The translations under genes were made by a program, and so were the position numbers. A DNA stretch of 64,000 nucleotides from contig JAJKFH010002906.1 in the NCBI GenBank assembly GCA_023333565.1, forward strand, positions 248,001-312,000. The letters run 5' to 3'. The number at the start of each line of letters is the position of its first letter. Position 1 is the first letter of the stretch. Below are positions 61,301 through 64,000 of the stretch, one piece after another. The notes below the pieces were generated by a model. That model was not told the DNA's origin. It saw only the letters and a program-made list of their open reading frames with translations, and searched no databases. The stretch comes from Puffinus mauretanicus. Its lineage: Eukaryota > Chordata > Aves > Procellariiformes > Procellariidae.

Positions 61301-64000
61301 GGAGGTTGATTTCCATTTTGCTAGTCGGTTTCAGAGCCAGTCCCTGACAGTTGAGGCAGGTGTGGAGATTTGGTACTGGAGTTCAACCGGCAATGATTCT
61401 TTCTGAGTCAGAGAAGTACAGATGGTTTTTTTTTGTTTGTTTTGGTTTTTTTTTGTTTTTGTTTTTTTCCTGTGCTTTGCGCTGTGTATGCATCCATAGC
61501 AACTACTATACCTTTGTTATCCCCATCCCCTTCCTCCGTATGTATTTCCCCACCTATTTCCTTTTTTGTTTTCATTTCTCTTCCTTTATGGATTCTGCAT
61601 TCCTCTACTTCACGTCTCGCCTCACCCTTCTATGTTGTGCGAGGTGCTTCTTCCCTCACCTGCTTGCATTATTATAGCAGAAGTATTAAGAACAGAATAA
61701 ATCAGTTTTTGTCTAAGGGGTACCTCAGCATACCATGACAAGAGGAAGCATCAGTTGAAAGGAAAGACATTGCCAGCTCATGCAGCCCAGAGTGCAGTAT
61801 GTTCTGTGCATACCCCAATCTTCCAGATGTCTTGGCTGCCAAGTACTAGTGGGTTACTGTTTAAATACACAGAATAAAGTGCTTGTGATTGTGTGGGGTT
61901 TTTGGGTGGTTTTGTTTGTTTGTTTGGGGGTTTTTAGGTTTGTAACTTGACCGTTTTCTGTGTTTCTGTAATGCACCTCCCTATCATCAGAGCAGTTTCC
62001 ATTTCAAACTTCAAATCCTTGCTCCGAGGCATGGAGACTGAGGTGTCTAGCAAATACAATTTTTTAACAGTGACCAGCAACCACCATAGAACACTTTTTT
62101 TTTTCCTGTAATCTCATTCTCAGGAAGGGGTGAACTGCTTTAACTGGATCTCACTCTCAAAAATCTTTACCCTGAGGCTTTCTTTCCAGAAATAGCTTGT
62201 TGCCAAAGTGATAAATCTGAGTAATAGGTAGTTGAGCAGTCAGCAACCAAGATAAAGACAGCCTGTCTTCTCACAGACAAACTCTACTGGCTAGCAGAGC
62301 TACACAAGCTATGCAAAGTTAAGCAGTGGTGTGTAATCCCTGTTAATAGGACCTTTCCAATCCACTGGCCAGACATCCTGAGGGTCTCAAACTGGGAGAT
62401 GGAAACCTGCACATTCCTCTGAAGTATGCCAGCTCTTTTAAAATTATCACAGGGTCTTTATTCAGGTCACCTTTTTCCAGTTCCCTGAGGCTGCTGCTGT
62501 CTTTACTTACTTCAGAGGTTGCTTTTCTTTCCCCAGATGTTTTTATTTCTTTATTTTTCTTTCCAGGGGCACTTTCTTCAGCTTTATTTGTCTGCATAGA
62601 AAGTCTAAGTCATGTAATATCAGCTTTTCTTAATATTATTTGGGGGGAGAGGGAAAGCCTGACTTGCAGGTTACTGGGGCTAACTGGCTTATGCCAGTTA
62701 AAGGCCGCTTTGCCAAATGGAGACCTAATAGGGATAAACCAGCCTAAAAGTGGGGTCAATTGATCCCATTCCCTTGTAAAAACTATAAGTTAGGCGACTA
62801 GCGCTGCCTGCCATAAAAGTCTAAAATATATTGTTGATGGAACAGTAGGTGAGGAGGAAGGGGAGAAGAAATGCCTCTTATTTATATGTTTTAATTACTT
62901 GCATCTCTGTACCCATTAATGCAGCCTATAGCTTTTGCCTCTGAGTAAGAAGTGAGGGTAAGGAAGGCAGATCCTTCAGAAAAAAGAAGGGAGCATGCTA
63001 CCTAGAAATATCAATGTCTTCCAGTGAAACAACAGGAGAAACAGAAAACAACAATAAAGCATATTGAAAGGACAGAAACTCCTGAGGACCAGGAAATTTA
63101 ATAAGGCCAGCTAAAATGTAGTTTTGAATTTAAAGTTTATGCCAGTTATTTTAGGATGCAGGTACAGTAGCCAAGAGTAAATAATTCCTTGCTAAAAAAT
63201 ACTTCTCACCTGAAGCAAAAGTCAAAGCATGAATGAGTTAATTAGCAGATGGTTTAAGATCCAGGGAAAATTGACTTTATCTTACCAATGCAATACATGA
63301 GTTCTGTGTTATGCACAAAACTGACCTTTACACTCCAATTTTTACGGAAGGTAGTTGTGAAAGCTAGTTAGCCAGCAGATTCTTTTCCAGTCTTCCTCCC
63401 AAAACCTTGCTTGCCAAAAACTCTGAAGCATTTCTGTGTCATGCGTGAGAGGGGAGCCTTATTTGCTTGTACTTCTAATGGTTTTCTGGAAAATGTTGCC
63501 TGTCTTATGGCTGTAGGAAACATCTTTGTGGGAGGTGGGGAGGAGCAGCAGCCACCTCAGTCAGGAGGGTGTCAGCACAGGTCTTGGACTGTGTAATGGG
63601 ATTACGAGGGGATGTGCCCTGGCACCTGAGCCCAGGGTGGTGAAGGCAGCTCATTAGGATGCTGTCTCAGGTTTCAGTATCTTCAAGGCAGCCACCTAGA
63701 GCTGTGCACATATATGCACATGCACTCTCTTTCTCTTCCTCCTTTACTAAGCACTCCACCATTCTGGAGCCTTTCATAGTGACTGGTTTGGCTCTTTTTT
63801 TGGCTAGGACCTTAAGATGTATATGGACTTCAGGTCATTCACCTTTCAGTGAATGACAGCACTGGAGTCACCCTTGGTGACAGGAACTATGGAGAAGCAC
63901 TCAAAGAAGAAAGAAGGCACTGGCCAATCAATGAAATCCTTGGGAGTTTGGTCTCTTCTGTCCTTCATCCCCACATCTTGACAAGAAGCTGAGGAGATGC
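58397..64000 (+). other. Intron 11 of PPP4R1, 5' part; no exon seen
   Basis: Begins GTATAG. The next expected segment of the protein (the continuation after ...DDPDVK) was not found in any frame to the window end, so the intron is at least 5.6 kb. It contains T/G tracts at 61424-61468 and 61889-61942, a C-rich run near 60555-60570 and a pyrimidine-rich stretch near 60650-60697. No LINE, LTR or other gene was recognised. Confidence 0.75.
61424..61468 (+). repeat. T/G simple tract
   Basis: Forty-five bases of T and G only, in GTTT and T-run units, in intron 11. A second tract of GTTT and GGGGG units lies at 61889-61942. Confidence 0.75.

Noticed and set aside
58397..64000. Further PPP4R1 exons
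   Set aside because: The sequence expected after exon 11 was sought in all + frames and not found; the next exon most likely lies beyond the window.
1..64000. CRISPR array, operon or other prokaryotic-style system
   Set aside because: No spaced direct-repeat array or closely packed genes. The spliced gene, CpG island and CR1 copies show vertebrate nuclear DNA.

Overview
This is vertebrate nuclear DNA, almost certainly from a bird. The non-coding DNA is AT-rich, there is a dense CpG-island promoter, the exons are short and separated by long introns, and all five recognised LINE copies look like CR1, the retroposon that dominates bird genomes; the three with clear tails end in the short ATTCTATG- or ATTCTGTGA-type repeats typical of CR1. 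The species cannot be read from the window.

One protein-coding gene is present: the 5' part of PPP4R1 (protein phosphatase 4 regulatory subunit 1), on the + strand. Eleven coding exons were placed by conceptual translation, conserved protein segments, GT/AG boundaries and reading phase. They are 12222-12228, 12560-12604, 27902-28037, 36716-36822, 48076-48218, 49638-49784, 51372-51479, 52217-52282, 54840-54998, 56198-56328 and 57879-58396. Together they give 1567 nt of coding sequence (522 codons plus one base), a little over half of the roughly 950-residue vertebrate protein. The window ends inside intron 11; the remaining exons lie downstream.

Layout: 1-11390 is intergenic DNA with one CR1 copy and no supportable gene. 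About 11390-13110 is the CpG-island promoter, with GC boxes, an AP-1 site, YY1-type ATGGCGG motifs and a strong G-quadruplex candidate, together with exons 1 and 2. 12605-27901 is the long intron 2, which holds a CR1 copy and an LTR-like element with long inverted ends. 28038-48075 is two more long introns around exon 4. 48076-58396 is an exon-dense stretch with three CR1 copies in its introns, one of them antisense. 58397-64000 is intron 11 without recognised exons.

There is no operon, CRISPR array or other multi-gene system here. The observations most worth checking are a 253-bp TG..CA element with 59-bp inverted ends and a 5-bp target duplication; a phase-compatible alternative first exon and an in-frame upstream ATG in the promoter; a 305-codon antisense open frame in intron 2; exons 6 and 8, which begin with donor-like sequence; and a series of G/T-only tracts confined to the sense strand of the gene.
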